A stretch of 64,000 bases of DNA from Seriola aureovittata. Taxonomy: Eukaryota; Chordata; Actinopteri; Carangiformes; Carangidae. The translations under genes and the position numbers were made by a program. Location: contig NC_079375.1 in assembly GCF_021018895.1 (NCBI RefSeq), positions 8,898,732 to 8,962,731 of the forward strand, read 5' to 3'. The notes under the pieces were generated by a model, which searched no databases, had not been told where the DNA came from, and was given only the letters and a program-made list of their open reading frames with translations. Each line of letters starts with the position of its first letter. The stretch's first letter is position 1. Of this stretch, positions 23,051 to 35,530 are shown piece by piece.

Positions 23051-26000
23051 CAGGGTGGGGTGTGAGGGTTTATTCATATCTCTGACCGGCCTCTTTTCTT
23101 TCTTCCCCTCATGTATACATATGGTATTAGCCTCACACAACCTTTAGATGGGGGGGGGGGGTCCTAGGATACACTTAGGAAGATGTTTTCCTGTTAAAGC
23201 CAGTAGCTTGAGGCTTTACCTCCATGTGGAAATAATTTTGCCTTTTTCACTTTTAGATAAGAGCTCAAATTAGGTGCTTTTGCCGAGAGCAGTTTGGTCC
23301 TTAGTACAGCTGCCTAATCTTGTCTCTTGTCAGGGAAAGTAGAAGTTGAGCCCCAGGGATAGCGGGGCTTTAACCTCAAGGGCAACAAACTTTTTTTGGG
23401 TTTGGGTTGCATATCACAGCGGATTAAATTGTGTCCAATATCATTTCAGAATTTTGTCTCATACTTAAATTAGACACTTGTAATCACAGCTCCGACACAT
23501 TCTCTTTGCTTCCCGGTGGCTCCCAGCAAACCATTTGCACTCTTAAAACAGGTCCAGAGGGCTGATGTAGTTGCAGGTCAAGGGGGTGAGATACGTGATG
23601 AGCAAGGGGAAAAAAGTGCTGTGGAATTCAGCACTTCCCTCAATACACCAGCCGTCATACAAAGGACACGCTGCACATTGAGTCAAGACAGTCACGCACA
23701 CACATAACAACACACACATGCACACAGAGGCTCCCGATGGAATGTGTGACCCTTAACCCTGATACTTCCAGACAGTAATTAAAGGCAGACGGTGTATTAT
23801 GTGACAGTGTGCAGTTGGTCAGATGAAGATAGAGAAATACGGGGTAAGGGGGCCTTCGGGACCAATGTGGTGTCCAAAATAGACCTTGGAGATTAGGGGC
23901 CATGCTGAAAAGCACCCACACTTGTGCAGGAATGTCACAGCTTGCCATGATTTTGTAGTAAGGCGACCAGCATCCTTTTCCATAACAACTAAATTCCTGT
24001 GACCGTGAAGGCGAACAGGCAACTCCCACAAGCCAACCCCTCCCTACGCATTACATTCCTACGGATTCACCTCAATTGGCTTTGAAGGTTTTCAGTGACT
24101 AGGTCTGGTCAGGGATCAAGAATAACACGCATGGTAGCTGTGAATGACATGCATTTTGTATAACTTGACTACTTTTTGTTTTTTGTTCATCTGTCCTTTT
24201 CCTCCTAGTTGCCCAGGTGAGGGACATCCTGTAGGTAGATGTGTTCATTATTTTTTTTATTGTCCTAGTTACACAACAGAGAAAGACCCTGCAATGTAGG
24301 TTCACCATGCAAACCAGACCATTACTGTATCAGGTCTCCTACTGTTGTGTAAGACAATGAGCTCCATTATAACAAAGTGCGTCATTATATCTTTAACTGT
24401 TCCTTTGACTCGTGTTTGCCAGCAGGCATTATTAAAACTCACAGCTGGGCATTTTATCATCTGTTTGGCAGACAAGGAGTCATTTTGGGCACATTGTTTC
24501 AGAGGGAAAAATGACGTGTGGCTCCTGTTGGAGGATAATACAGAACAGAATTGTATTGGCACGAGGGAGTGTGGTTAACTTCTGAGTCATGCTGCAGATT
24601 TGGAGGATTAGCGGAAGAACAATGAGAATCTTTCAGGGACTGAGATAAGCATATTGTGAAAATAGATGGGCAACGATGGTGCCAGAAACTTTTTTTGGAC
24701 TGACAGATAAAAGACAAAGATATGGTCTTAGAATTTGTATGATGAGAAAAATTAATTAAACACTTAAATGTGTAAAATCCCTCTGAAGAAGAAAACATCT
24801 AATTTAAACTAACAATCTGATAACGCCATCAAAATCGTAGCATCTGAAATCAAAGGAGAAGGCAATAACTTTTATATGCAATATGCAGTAGCGTTATAGA
24901 CACTGCAGTATCTGGGTTCACTTTAAATGAGACAAGGAGCAGTCTGCCTGTCTTGCAATCCACTGTGCACAGTACGCAGTAAAATACATCATCTGCAAGC
25001 CACTACCTGGGAAATGATATTCATTACGCGTGAGCTCTTCCTGGCACCAAATACATCTCTGTGTCTCACAAATTAACTGTGCGCCAGCCTACAGACTTGT
25101 TTTGACGCAATTTGTCATGCCAGCTTCATTCGCCCCGTTTAAAGCAGCAATTAGAAATTGGCTGCTCTGGCAAAGCCCTGGGGTAAGTCACACAGATACA
25201 GTTCTTGACCTTCGCACCCGCCGAAACTCAGTTGCTAGTGGCCTTGTTGATGATCAAGAGCGTTACATTTTTACACCCTGAAGGACGCTCAACATGTTAG
25301 TCCCTCAAGTGTAATCCAGCGATGCATTCTGCTTCATTACCATTTCAAAATGCAGAATTACCTGTCAGGGCTCTATTGGGAGCCAGTGTTGCCAGCACTC
25401 CCACACCCACAGTAACAAAGGGTACTGCCTCTTAACACATAGATTGTCATTAAACGAAACTGGAGCTATTTGTAGGTTCATTAATTACACCCTTTCACAC
25501 ACCACTTCACTTTCCCTGGAACAAAGGGAAGGTGAACGAGGACTTCCATTTTTGCTGTACATCAATGTCAGATTACAGCCATCCTGGCTTCAACTTGCTT
25601 CTCTCACTCTCTCTGTGTGCCCTGGAGATATGCGCTTAATTATAATGAAGTGGGGAAAAAAGTGACATTGATGTCAGTGTGTATACACTGTCTCCTCAAA
25701 CTTTATGCAAGAGTCATGGCCGTGAAATTGGGGGGTACTGGCTTAGAATTTTTATGATGGTCCCATCATTCTCGTCATTCTGTAAAAGGAGGTTTCAGAT
25801 GTCATTCAACGTGTCGTCCATTTGCTCCAAATGGCTGAATGTTCCACTGCAATTAGTTCAGAGGGTGATATTTGTCTTGAGTCATCATTCCCGTATTGTT
25901 TGGCTCTAATGAATAACTGGAACATATCTTGTTGTTTGCCATGGAATGTGATACTTTACTGTACATTAGACACTCAAGAAGATAAAACACTGTACAGTAA

Positions 26001-26480
26001 AGCTGAAAGAAAATGGGGGAGGACAGCATTTCCCACTCTTCATAAACATAAGCTAATGAGCCACTGAGAGCTGACTAGCAAACAGCAACCTCTCATCTTT
26101 ATGTCTTTGTTGAGATCGACTGTTTGCAGCTTCTATTACAGAAGGAAATGTTTTGAAGTGCACAATGCCACATGCTGCACACAGGAGCATACATCTCTAG
26201 GTCAATCTACCTCTTTGCTTATGTTGAAATCAGCATGTAATTGCTATGACAAATGTGTCACGTTTAACATCTTAATTAAAAGAATAAATCTTAATGCCCC
26301 CATGTGTCACACTCTCTATTACCATTTGAATCCGCCCTCCTGTGTAACGAATCACAAAGCCAACAAAGCTAATGAAAGTATATCAAACTCCATCCCCTTG
26401 TTGAAAGAGACAAATTTGATCTGTATCTTTCAACACACACCAGCTGTTTAAATACATTTCTGAGGTGTCATGGCCACTTA
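23051..26480. other. Noncoding stretch with a G12 run and a 12-bp hairpin
   Basis: A run of 12 G lies at 23150-23161. Short CA-rich sequence lies at 23695-23727. A perfect inverted repeat, CTTTACTGTACA (25954-25965) and TGTACAGTAAAG (25991-26002), has a 25-base spacer. The open frame at 26101-26451 (116 codons, plus) has no recognised domain. No exons called. Confidence 0.45.
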
Positions 26481-27000
26481 ATAGAAATTGCTAAAGACAG
26501 GTACCCGCAAAATGAATGAAAGTTGTTAAAGTCTGTATTATGTTTGCGCAGATAATAGGTGCTTTTACTTTATCATAAACAAACAGTGTTGCAGAGGTCC
26601 TCGCCCCTGATGCATTATGGGTGAAGCGCTGTGCTGGAGTAATGAACTTCACTGTGTCTATATCTGATAAGAACTGTGGTTTTACACTCGATTTATGGCT
26701 GTATTAATCTTTGAGCCTTGTATTTTTCCAGCCTTGTTAAAGCTTGTAGAGTTATCTCCTAGGTGCAGATGTGCATTTAAATGGTTCTTGATCGGTCTTC
26801 ACTCAAGTTAAAGAACAAATTATCACATCAAGCTGTTACGTAATATTTTCATGACCTGCAGCCAAGCAAATAGATGCTTCTCTTTTTATTTAAATTCATT
26901 TCATAGCTAAATATTTACTCACACTGGCATGTTGTAGGTGATAAATGGCCATAACCGGAGAGCACACTTATTATGTATGCTCTAATTAAATGATAGTTTA
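26481..27000. promoter_or_regulatory. Candidate conserved noncoding element
   Basis: Repeat-poor sequence with TGATGCATTATGGG, TCTGATAAGA (GATA-like), CATTTAAATGG, TAAATATTTACT and CTCTAATTAAATGATAG words. The density of homeodomain, GATA and forkhead-like sites and the absence of an open frame suggest an enhancer. This is inferred from composition alone. Confidence 0.25.
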
Positions 27001-27154
27001 TCAGTAGCACGGTTATACCCTGTGATGTGAAAATTGAAAATGATGTGGAAAAATTGCCATGCTGTTGTCTGTCTCACCACCAAGCAGGCCAATGGATGGA
27101 TCTGAAAACTGAAAACCACAATACGACTTGGATGATTATGGGCACTGGTCCGCC

Positions 27155-27780
27155 GCCAATAATGAGCTTTATTCATAGAGCACTTTTTCAGCAAAGCTTG
27201 AGAAGTGTTTCACAGTAGATAGAGACAACATGAAACAGACAAACAAAACACAGTGACACCAAAACAGAAATACAACAGAACCGTTATAAAATTTGACAAA
27301 ACAAAATCCAGTCTCTGTAAAAGAAAGAAAAAAAAAAAAAAAAAGAATCTTCTAAGATGGCATTTAAAAAAGGGTTCAGTGTTTCATCCTCTGATCTCCC
27401 CTGGTAGGTTGCTACAAAGTCTTGCTGCTTTGGTAGCAAAAGCAGGGTCACTTTTATTCCTTCAACCTAGATGTTAGAATGACCACTACGGCCCCATCTG
27501 ACGGTCTGTGTGTGAGGAGCTTTGAATCGGATCATATCGAGTTCAACATCCAGTCATAAAGCTTGGGGATAAAGCCAGCTGTTCTTTGAAAGTCGGTCAG
27601 TAAAGAATCTGTAAAATCTTAAGAATCTGACCTGAAACTGACAGGTGACCAGTGAAGAGATAGCGGGATTATTGAAGTGATATGATCCCATTTCTTTGCA
27701 ACAGTTAATGTTTTCAGATGCATCTTGAATAGGTGTGACCAGTTCTTTCATACAGTGTTGCAAACAGAGTTTTCAACAGA
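27155..27780. repeat. Fish interspersed repeat (GCTTTATTCATAGAGCAC family)
   Basis: It begins with AATGAGCTTTATTCATAGAGC and AGAAGTGTTTCACAG. Later come a TTTAAAAAAGGGTTCAGTG segment, CATAAAGCTTGGGGATAAAGCC, and GTGACCAGTGAAGAGATAG leading to GTGATATGATCCC. This order matches a common fish repeat (tail region of a retrotransposon, as I recall it). A 17-A run at 27328-27344 interrupts it. Diverged and noncoding. Confidence 0.7.
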
Positions 27781-29265
27781 AAATGTTTCTCCTTTTTCAA
27801 AGTTTTCCCTAAATTTTAAGTGTGTGAGAGTAAGTACGATACAAAACCTCTACATACACGTTTACCCTTTACACTAACATTTCTACAATCAGAGAAAGGA
27901 TGACGACATTTTGTAACTAAATCTAAATCTTGTTCAAATAAATACCTTAATACTTAATGAAAATATTTTGCATTTTCCATGTTGTTTACATAATGCATAA
28001 GTTTAGCAAACTAAATCGTGATTGAAATTGATGTGCAAAATGATACTTGTACAAAGTGGACACCGCATGCAGTAGTTAAATTGAGTCAAATTTACTTTTA
28101 TCGCTCTTTATCACAAACGTCAGAGGACTTTGAGCCTTGAAACAACTTGTGCAGAAATCTTGAATTTTAAAGTGACACAGAAGAAACAAATTACAGGCTG
28201 TTGATTACTGACTGAAAACCAAAGAAATTTCCAACAATCAAGTAGCTGAGTCAAAGACTTTCGGTCAAGGGTTTTACCCTTTCAGGAAACTTTCAAAGAA
28301 TTCATGCAGCGAGAAAACGCCCTAACACATAATGGTACAGAATCAAGATATCTCTAGGCTTACATGAACGATCATCAAGCACATCAAGACAATACCGAAG
28401 CTTAAATCACATAAGGAAGAGGTATGGGCAGCTGAGGGAGCTGTGGCAACAAGCACCTCGGACATCAGTAGCGTATTAGTGAGAACTGGAAGCTTATGAA
28501 TGCTGCCTAGTCTACTAGTATTAATATGGTTGGAGGTTACTAGTCAGCTAGTTGTTTAACAGATAATGTTTGAAAAGCAAACGATATGGCGCATTGATGA
28601 CACTGATGAGTCTTCAGTGTTACCTCAGTTTTCTGCCTGAACTAAGGCAAAGCTTCATTAATTCAGAATTTTAAAACGACAGGGGGAGAAAAAAAACTGT
28701 TTGATGTTTCACTGTAGACTGTGAACACCTTAATCTTTACCTCCAGACCACCTCATCTTTAAACCTAACATCAGCCATAATGTGACCTTATTTCTAACTC
28801 TAACCCAAATGTGCTCCTTTCACTCTGTATCACCTGGAGCCTGTAGACTGTTAAGAAAATTGAAAGTATTGCAGCTGAATATCCCAAATAAATGTGACCC
28901 GTCTGTGACACATGACCTGAATGTTGGTGTAGAGTCACACACGCAGGACCGACTGTCTGCTGTCTGGTCTCATTTTCCACCAGGACCTGCACGCCCTTTT
29001 CCCTGCTTTACCTACATGTCTTCTGCCAGCAATTTCCAACTTTGATCTTTGCTATCTGGCTCTCATCTTATGAGGTGTGTCTGGGGCAGTGATTGAAGGT
29101 GATGGGGTGAATATTAGAGACTGACATTTCTCTGTCATCTGACATCACAGGCAGCACATGTCAGTGTTGCCCCTACAGGTGGCGTGTCCTCTACAGCTCT
29201 CCATTACTCTTCACAGACTCTGAGGGAGGACTCAGGACTTTTTCTGAGAGTGATTTTTTTATTTT
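27781..29265. other. Noncoding stretch, nothing recognised
   Basis: AT-rich unique-looking sequence. A CTAACCC/CCTAACA-like patch near 28760-28810 may be a scrap of repeat. Frames on both strands at 28771-29045 overlap and carry no domain. Confidence 0.4.
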
Positions 29266-29485
29266 AGTTATAATTAATTATTGATTAATTGATTAATAAT
29301 TTAGCCCCCAAAATGTCAAAATAAAAAAAAAGGTAAAATATCAACAGATGCTCACATTTGAAAGGCTGTAACCCAAGAAGGTTTTTAGGCACTTTTGCCT
29401 AATAAATTACTTAACAATATATTTGTTGATTAATTTTCCATTTGAACGACAAATTAATTAGTGCTGAAATGATTAGTCAATTAAA
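29266..29485. repeat. Fragment of 'AATTAATCGATTA' inverted-end fish repeat
   Basis: The ends are dense in TAATTAATTATTGATTAATTG and GTGCTGAAATGATTAGTCAA. The interior has AAAATGTCAAAATA and CACATTTGAAAGGCTG. From memory these are the recurring parts of an abundant fish non-autonomous DNA transposon. Related pieces lie at 33088-33325 and 47205-47862. Class inferred, no clean target-site duplication. Confidence 0.6.
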
Positions 29486-30274
29486 GATTATTATTTTACA
29501 TTTCTCATGTAGATAGTCGGCTGCACCTCTTCTGTGTTCATCAACTTGATAAGTTGGATTGATGAGACTATAGTTCAATGAACATGCAATGATTATTTTT
29601 GGATGAATTATACATGAACATATACATGAATGGTTTGTATCCCCGAACATAACAAGATGTTTTACGGTAACACAGAAAACTTGGATTAAATGGATGTAAT
29701 TAAATTTGTCTCCCTACAGAGTTACTATTAATGCTTGCTTTACGTGTTTTGTCACTCACTCACTGAAGTTTGGAGAAATTAAACTGGTTTGAAACCTCAG
29801 ATTGATAAACTTTGGCGTTGAAATAAAGAAGCACCACTCTCAGAAATGAGACTGGATTTTAGTCAGCTTTAGCCTGGCTTAATGAGGCCTACACCAGGGC
29901 CATTTCTCTTGTCACCTTTATCTAGTAAAACGAACACATTATATCTTTGACCACGGCCGCCTCCTCTTTTTCTCCTCCTTTTAATCTCACACTAAACCGA
30001 AACTGACCCTCCTAGGCTTTCTTCTGCTTGAGGATTCAGATTCGTGTCTTGTCATCTAAAATGGAGATGTATGGGCTTGTGCCGCCTGCCTCGATTGAGC
30101 CTTGACGTGCAGCAGGGTCTCAGGTGTCAGGAGCCATTTCCCGGCCAGGGCCCCGACCAGAACGAGATTAGGTCCATTTATCTGATTCCAGATTGCGCTA
30201 AACCTATTTCAACTGTCATTTACTCTCATTAGTCCTACATCTGTTTTCTTTCGTGCCGGGCCTGTGGCTGTGGG
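29486..30274. other. Noncoding stretch; right half may be conserved
   Basis: About 30000-30240 is GC-richer and repeat-poor and could be a conserved element or part of a gene's regulatory DNA. No exon structure is visible in it. Confidence 0.3.
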
Positions 30275-30292
30275 TCTGTGTGTGTGTGTGCC

Positions 30293-30329
<37 letters not shown>
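30275..30329. repeat. (TG)n microsatellite
   Basis: TG dinucleotides in two blocks separated by CCTGCG, about 55 bases. Likely polymorphic. Confidence 0.95.
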
Positions 30330-30330
<1 letters not shown>

Positions 30331-31019
30331 ATCGGATAATACTGAGATCAGCAGAGCCGTATGAGCATATACAATAAGAATGATTTGCCTGTCATATTCT
30401 CCCTATGATAAAGTCAAGAATGACAATAATTGCAATAATTACTGACTTCTGTTTGATGGCATTAAAAAAAAGTGCATTTGAGGAGCTTTGCAGAACAACA
30501 TCCTAGAACTAGAGATTGCCTTGGATTTAAAAACTTTACACAGTAAAATAGCAGTAAATATTGTTGCGATATTTCTGCCTGTAAAGCTGGTGATATTAGT
30601 GCTTGTACAACCAAATAAATGGTCTTAGTCTTTTTAGATGTCACCTTCCTGATCCTTCTTTCTGCTTCTTTTGTCATTTGCTGAATGACAAAAACACTCA
30701 GGCTGTGAAGTGAAAAACTGACACATGATTACACCTGAGTGGAAAGTTTGTGTTTTGACCCAGCAATTTGAACACACAGCATCGTTTCTGCTCCAGTGAT
30801 TCTTTTGGAAGCGGGGCAAATTGAACTGAAAACCCCTAAGAAACACAACATATTGCCTCACTTGGTATCCAAAATATAATAGAATACATTGGAAATCACA
30901 TTGATTTCTTCAGCTCTGCCAGATTGTTCAGCAGTGAAATTCAATTTTATGAGGAATGAAACCTACTTACTGTTATGTTAGATTTTCTTTTAAAAGATTA
31001 CAATGACTGAGGCTTTTAC
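30330..31019. other. Noncoding stretch, nothing recognised
   Basis: AT-rich, with two overlapping minus-strand frames of about 70-75 codons and no domain. No repeat recognised. Confidence 0.4.
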
Positions 31020-31400
31020 AAATGACTCTGGATTGGTTTCCACTCCGTAAAGTGGTATTGAACTTCTTTGTTTATTCTGTCACATCCTGTCAGCCTGAAT
31101 TAGCCTTACACTTGATGATGGGTTTCAATCCAGATCTAACTCAAATGCTAATGGTAAACAGCCATTGTTTTTCGGCTACTTGCCTCCCATACAGTCACTG
31201 CTGATGGGTAACATTTTGATTAATCTGACAGGACTAAGCTACCTTTCAGAAGATTATAGAATTATCTGTTTCAACCGGCAATTACCTTTCCCTGTGGATG
31301 ATGCAACGCAGAGAGCCTGCCAGAAAATCATTGTTTATTCAAACCAGGTTGCATATGTTGTTGGCAAACAGCCTGATAATCTGCTAGTGTGAGCAAGAAA
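31020..31400. promoter_or_regulatory. Candidate conserved noncoding element with paired SOX-like sites
   Basis: Repeat-poor block with CCATTGTTT (31162-31170) and CATTGTTT (31329-31336), both SOX-like, plus TTTGTTTATT (forkhead-like) and TTTTGATTAATCTG (homeodomain-like). Plus-strand frames across it are short and start on unremarkable Met codons. Enhancer role inferred from composition. Confidence 0.25.
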
Positions 31401-32464
31401 CAAACAAACGGACCTCATGGGAGCAACTATAACAAATCTCAAAATATGTAGACAAGTTGATGAATATAGGTCAGAGAGATCAAACCTGTGAGGATCAGAG
31501 GGAGAAAAGAGGCAGTGGAGTTGTGGGTGGGGGGTTTCCAAAATGGACACGGTCATTGATTCTAACTTGTGCATGCCAGCTAGACATGAGCTATTTCTAG
31601 CAGGTCTGCAGACTATTATAATGAGAGTCCTCGTCTACATATATTCTCACAGGTGTCCATGGTGTGGGTGGCCCATCTCTCTACATCCAAAGGACACTAA
31701 TCACATGTAACCTTGTTACAAGAGAGGGTTATAATACTGACTGTCTGATTTTATATTGATATATCTCCTTTTTCGACATATACTGTGTTCAGAGTCTGCC
31801 TGGATCTTTGGATCTCTTAACAGACCGATGGAAAACGTGCAAGAGCCTGAGGTGCATAAAGTTATTGTCCTAAAAAAGAGAGCAGAAAAGCAGTCAGAGC
31901 TGGTTTGAAATATAATAATAATTAAACTCAGTCCAAAATGCGGTTGACAAAAACAGATTTAAGGTGAGCGAGAACTCTGGCAGCAGTATGATGATGCACT
32001 AGCAATTAAAAAGCAGCTGCAATGGAAAAGCAGCAGCACTTGTCATTTTTCTTGCACTTCAGAGTTCGCTGTTTACCCTCCAAAAAAACAATCATCATGA
32101 CGGGCCATCAGAGCTGATAGTAAGTCCACTTGGAACCACTTTGGTGTTAGACATATTGATGCATAGACTTCAATACAAAGGGACCCACCTCAACCTGATT
32201 AGACTGAATATAATTAGGACCCAGCCCAATTCGTGTCATGGGGAGGATAGGGTGTCGGGTACAAGGAACCAGGAGATTGATTTATTCAACACTTCCAGTA
32301 TGAGCTGTCTCCTAAAGGTGTCCAGAGCAGGGAAAATTTAGTGACAGATGGCATGAAGAGAATTAAAGTTTAAAGCTGAACTAATCAATATCTTTTGATA
32401 TTAGCATTAAAGCAAATGGCTGTATGATATGAAAGGTGTCACTCATTGAGACAAACCAACGGAG
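31401..32464. other. Noncoding stretch, nothing recognised
   Basis: No repeat, exon or RNA gene identified. There is a short GGGTGGGGGG patch near 31528. Confidence 0.4.
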
Positions 32465-32760
32465 AATTATCCTACAAGTGCTTTAGCCTCTTTTAGCTCA
32501 TCGTTGTAGATTTCCTGCCCACACACCCTGTCTTGTCAACCCTGTTTTCAGCAGGAGGCATCAAGTGTTCTACACTGACAAGCTCTCATAAACCCACTGC
32601 AGGCTAACAGCTTGACACCAAATGACAGACTGAAGAACTTAGCAACTGGTTGGTAAACATATTGAAGCAGTAGCAGTTAAAAAGCCAAATACTCTCCTCA
32701 GGAGTTGTTGGACACGAAAAAAGAAAGTGAATATCAGGCATATGTTTGCTAACATTACAC
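32465..32760. repeat. Dispersed fish repeat, copy 1 of 2
   Basis: Shares an ordered series of words with 57228-57490: TTTAGC...CAGCT/TAGCTCATCGTTGT, then TTTCCTGC, CTGTTTTCAGCA, and TTAGCAACTGGTTGGTAAAC (versus TTAGCAACTTGCTGGTGAAC). The two pieces in this window support a real repeat family without outside data. Class unknown; noncoding. Confidence 0.7.
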
Positions 32761-33087
32761 AACACCATTACATGACAATAACATTTTAGATGTTGTGTCA
32801 TGTAAGTTTATTCTAATGTCCTGTGACCAAAAACACTTATTAATGCAGTTTTAAGGGAGTAGAAGGTTTTTGGGACCAGGGACACACACACATTTTTTCC
32901 TAAGAATTTCCTCTGTCTTGGTAAACTATCAAGTTATCCCTACTATGTTAGACTGGTTAACTAATCTTTTGAATTCTAAAGCTTGGTTCTGTCTTTGTTG
33001 ACTGCCATACCACTTCTATGCAGCCTTATGGCTTGTTACCTGTGTCTACTGTCTAATTTCTTACATTCACAATCAACCAATTAACGT
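32761..33087. other. Noncoding stretch, nothing recognised
   Basis: Short AT-rich interval between two repeat fragments, with no distinct feature. Confidence 0.4.
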
Positions 33088-33325
33088 GTTGTCACAAAAT
33101 GTCAAATCTTCAGATGTCTTGTTTTATCGAACCAGTGGTTCAAACCCAAAGATGTTCAGTTTACAATTGTGTAAGACTAGAAAAAGCAAAACATTTGAGA
33201 AAAGCTAGAAATAGGAAATGTTGTAACATTTGCCTTAAAAATGTCTCAGGCGATCATTCAATTATTAAAATACATCAATTTCCTGTTGCTCAACTAATCG
33301 ATCAAGTAATCGATGGAGCTCTACA
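33088..33325. repeat. Fragment of 'AATTAATCGATTA' fish repeat
   Basis: Contains AAAATGTCAAATCTTCAGATG, TCTTGTTTTATCGAACCAG, AACCCAAAGATGTTCAGTTTA and AAGCAAAACATTTGAGAA, then ends with CTAATCGATCAAGTAATCGA. This is the body and one end of the same family as 29266-29485. A 76-codon plus-strand frame is repeat-derived. Confidence 0.75.
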
Positions 33326-34799
33326 GTAGTATGGTGGATGGAGGCATAACGGAAACATTTTGTTGTTCATATTGTTATGGAGATGAAAGTCTTTAGAACC
33401 ATAACGCTTAACTTTGGGGAATGTGTTTCTGTAAATCTTGTGCTGGCAGTGGGCTTTTAGGATATGGGCAGAGCATCATGTTAATGTATTGTACTGCATA
33501 TTCCAACATGGCTGGCTGGGAGCCTGGTGCTGTTGTCATGATTTGTATTGCTGTTGGTAGTGCACAATAAAGTATACTAATACTGCAGTAGAATGATACT
33601 AATATTGATTAGAGTTAGAAGATTGAACTAGACAGTAATACAGGCTTGAGCATATTGCCTTGGCCTGCTATGATTGCTGTACAGCAATTGGCAAAAATAC
33701 TTTGTTGGGGCCTTATTTTAAACAAACTGGAGAGTGTCAGGTGTACTAGAGGTGTCTTCAATGTTTTGTGGCTGTTCCTCTCTTTTTGTGCTTTCCCAGT
33801 TTCAGGTTTTCAGTGACAGAAAAATAATTTCCTGTTAAAGAAATGTGCATATGTGTCAATTTGATTTCATGCGGATTTAGCCTAATTTCCAGCTGTGAGG
33901 GAATGTCAGTGCCTTACTTAGAAGCTTCATCTGGGAGTTAAGATCCCAGAGCTTGCCAAACGTCTTTAAGGATTTATTTTTATTTTCCTTTATATTGTTT
34001 GTTCAAAGGACAAATGACTGTTTTGCAGTTTTGAGTTGTGAAACAAAACTTAAAACTTTACTTGAGTTTCTTCTGTGGTTTAATTTGGAGATATAGTGTA
34101 TATATATATGTTACATGTTATATTCTAGTAATAATGTAAGTAGGAGCATGACCTGCACTTCTTCATGAATCTTCATGAATCGTGAGCCTCTTCCCTAAGA
34201 ACATGGTATGCATGAATTCATTTCACTAGCATTCCTATACTAGTTTACATGCCCCTTGCTTATTTCAGTGCCCAGTGTGCTTTTGCTTCCTGTTCCAACC
34301 CCCCCCAGAAGCCCCCAGTCCGTCCCTGTAATGAGGACATTCTTCCTGTTGGAAGGTTAATGGCAGACAGAGAGAGGAACCTGAAGAATCCAAAACCTCC
34401 TGACTCCTCAGGCAATTTCACACAGAATCTGTCCCTTTTTTTTCACTGGAAGGAGAGTCCATTCACTGTGTGAATGAGTCAGGTAAATCCAATTCCAAAA
34501 GGCAATGGGATTTGAGATGAGGAGCAAATTGCACCAAGGTGATGCCGGACTGGTCAAGAGACCCTTGAGGAAAAAAAAAATTTAGCCCGTTCCAACACAA
34601 TAGAGGACACTGCTGTTATCTTTGCTGTTAGTCGTGTTTTTATAATTGATTTCCTCCTCCGGCACAATGGCTGGGCAATAATGAAAAGCCTGTCATTCCC
34701 ATTCCTTTGTGTTGTACGTTGATGAGGTCATTGGCTCAAGGTGGCCAGCACTACGGACTGCATGGTCCACACGTAAAATGGTCAAGGGTTTGAGAACAT
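33326..34799. other. Noncoding stretch, nothing recognised
   Basis: Contains a tandem duplicate of CTTCATGAAT (34161-34180) and an ATATATATAT patch near 34100. A 74-codon plus-strand frame at 34249-34473 has no domain. About 34741-34799 may already belong to the transposon end that follows. Confidence 0.4.
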
Positions 34800-34850
34800 A
34801 CCTCTTTTCCAATGGGAAAAGTGGTCTTAGACTTTTGGACCCCACTGTAT
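34800..34850. mobile_element. Solo end of a Tc1/mariner-like element
   Basis: The sequence reads AATGGGAAAAGTGGTCTTAG then ACTTTTGGACCCCACTGTA and a TA. This is the well-known inverted terminus (CAGTGGGGTCCAAAAGTCT in reverse) of a fish Tc1-like transposon, next to its TA target. The opposite terminus is not found nearby, so only one end, or a badly decayed copy, is present. Confidence 0.7.
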
Positions 34851-35039
34851 ATCAAAACATGTAGCAGACTGAGGACTTAGGACTGATCACTTCCTGGTCG
34901 CTGGAATATTGTCAAAGTGCTGTAGTCCTGACCTTTGCACTGTTATGGTTACATAGTCGTCATGGTTTTTGTCTGAGAAATTATGTTTGTTGGTGTGGTT
35001 GCCTTCTCTGCAAATTGGTTTAGATAAAATCACCAGCTC
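34851..35039. other. Short unassigned interval
   Basis: No feature recognised between the transposon end and the enhancer-like block. Confidence 0.4.
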
Positions 35040-35530
35040 AGTCCTTTAAAGGAAGAAGGAGATGGTTATAGTCATTAGTGCAACTGGAGAAACATATAAG
35101 GCAGAAAGTGTTACAGGACTGCAGAGGCAATGCCCACTAACCCCTCAATTAAAGGAACAATGATAAGCTGTAGCTTGATTGAAGCAGCAATGGATTATTA
35201 AGGATTTAATAATTAATTGTAGTTTAAGTTATCTCAGAAAAAATACATTGTAAACTCTGCCTGTCTGACAGACTAATACATTTGATCAGAATATAATAAT
35301 TAAAACAGCAGCGCTGTAGATGGCAATTAGTAAATACTGCTTCATCTTCAACTCTCTGTAAAAGGTTTTGTGACATACTTTTATCCCGTAATTGCCTCAA
35401 GGCAACTCGAAGAAATGTGATTTAAGCAGTCATTCTGAGAATCTATCAAATTAATACAACCTGTCGCCTGCCAAATCACTTAAACAAGAGACGCCATTTG
35501 ATGCATTCATAAAGCTGAAGGTAATGAGGA
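35040..35530. promoter_or_regulatory. Candidate conserved noncoding element with AP-2-like palindrome
   Basis: Repeat-poor block with TTGCCTCAAGGCAA (35392-35405, near-palindromic and AP-2-like), GGATTATTAAGG, TAATAATTAATTG, TAATAATTAAAAC and GGCAATTAG homeodomain-like words. No open frame of note. The mix resembles a vertebrate developmental enhancer; conservation is untested. Confidence 0.3.
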
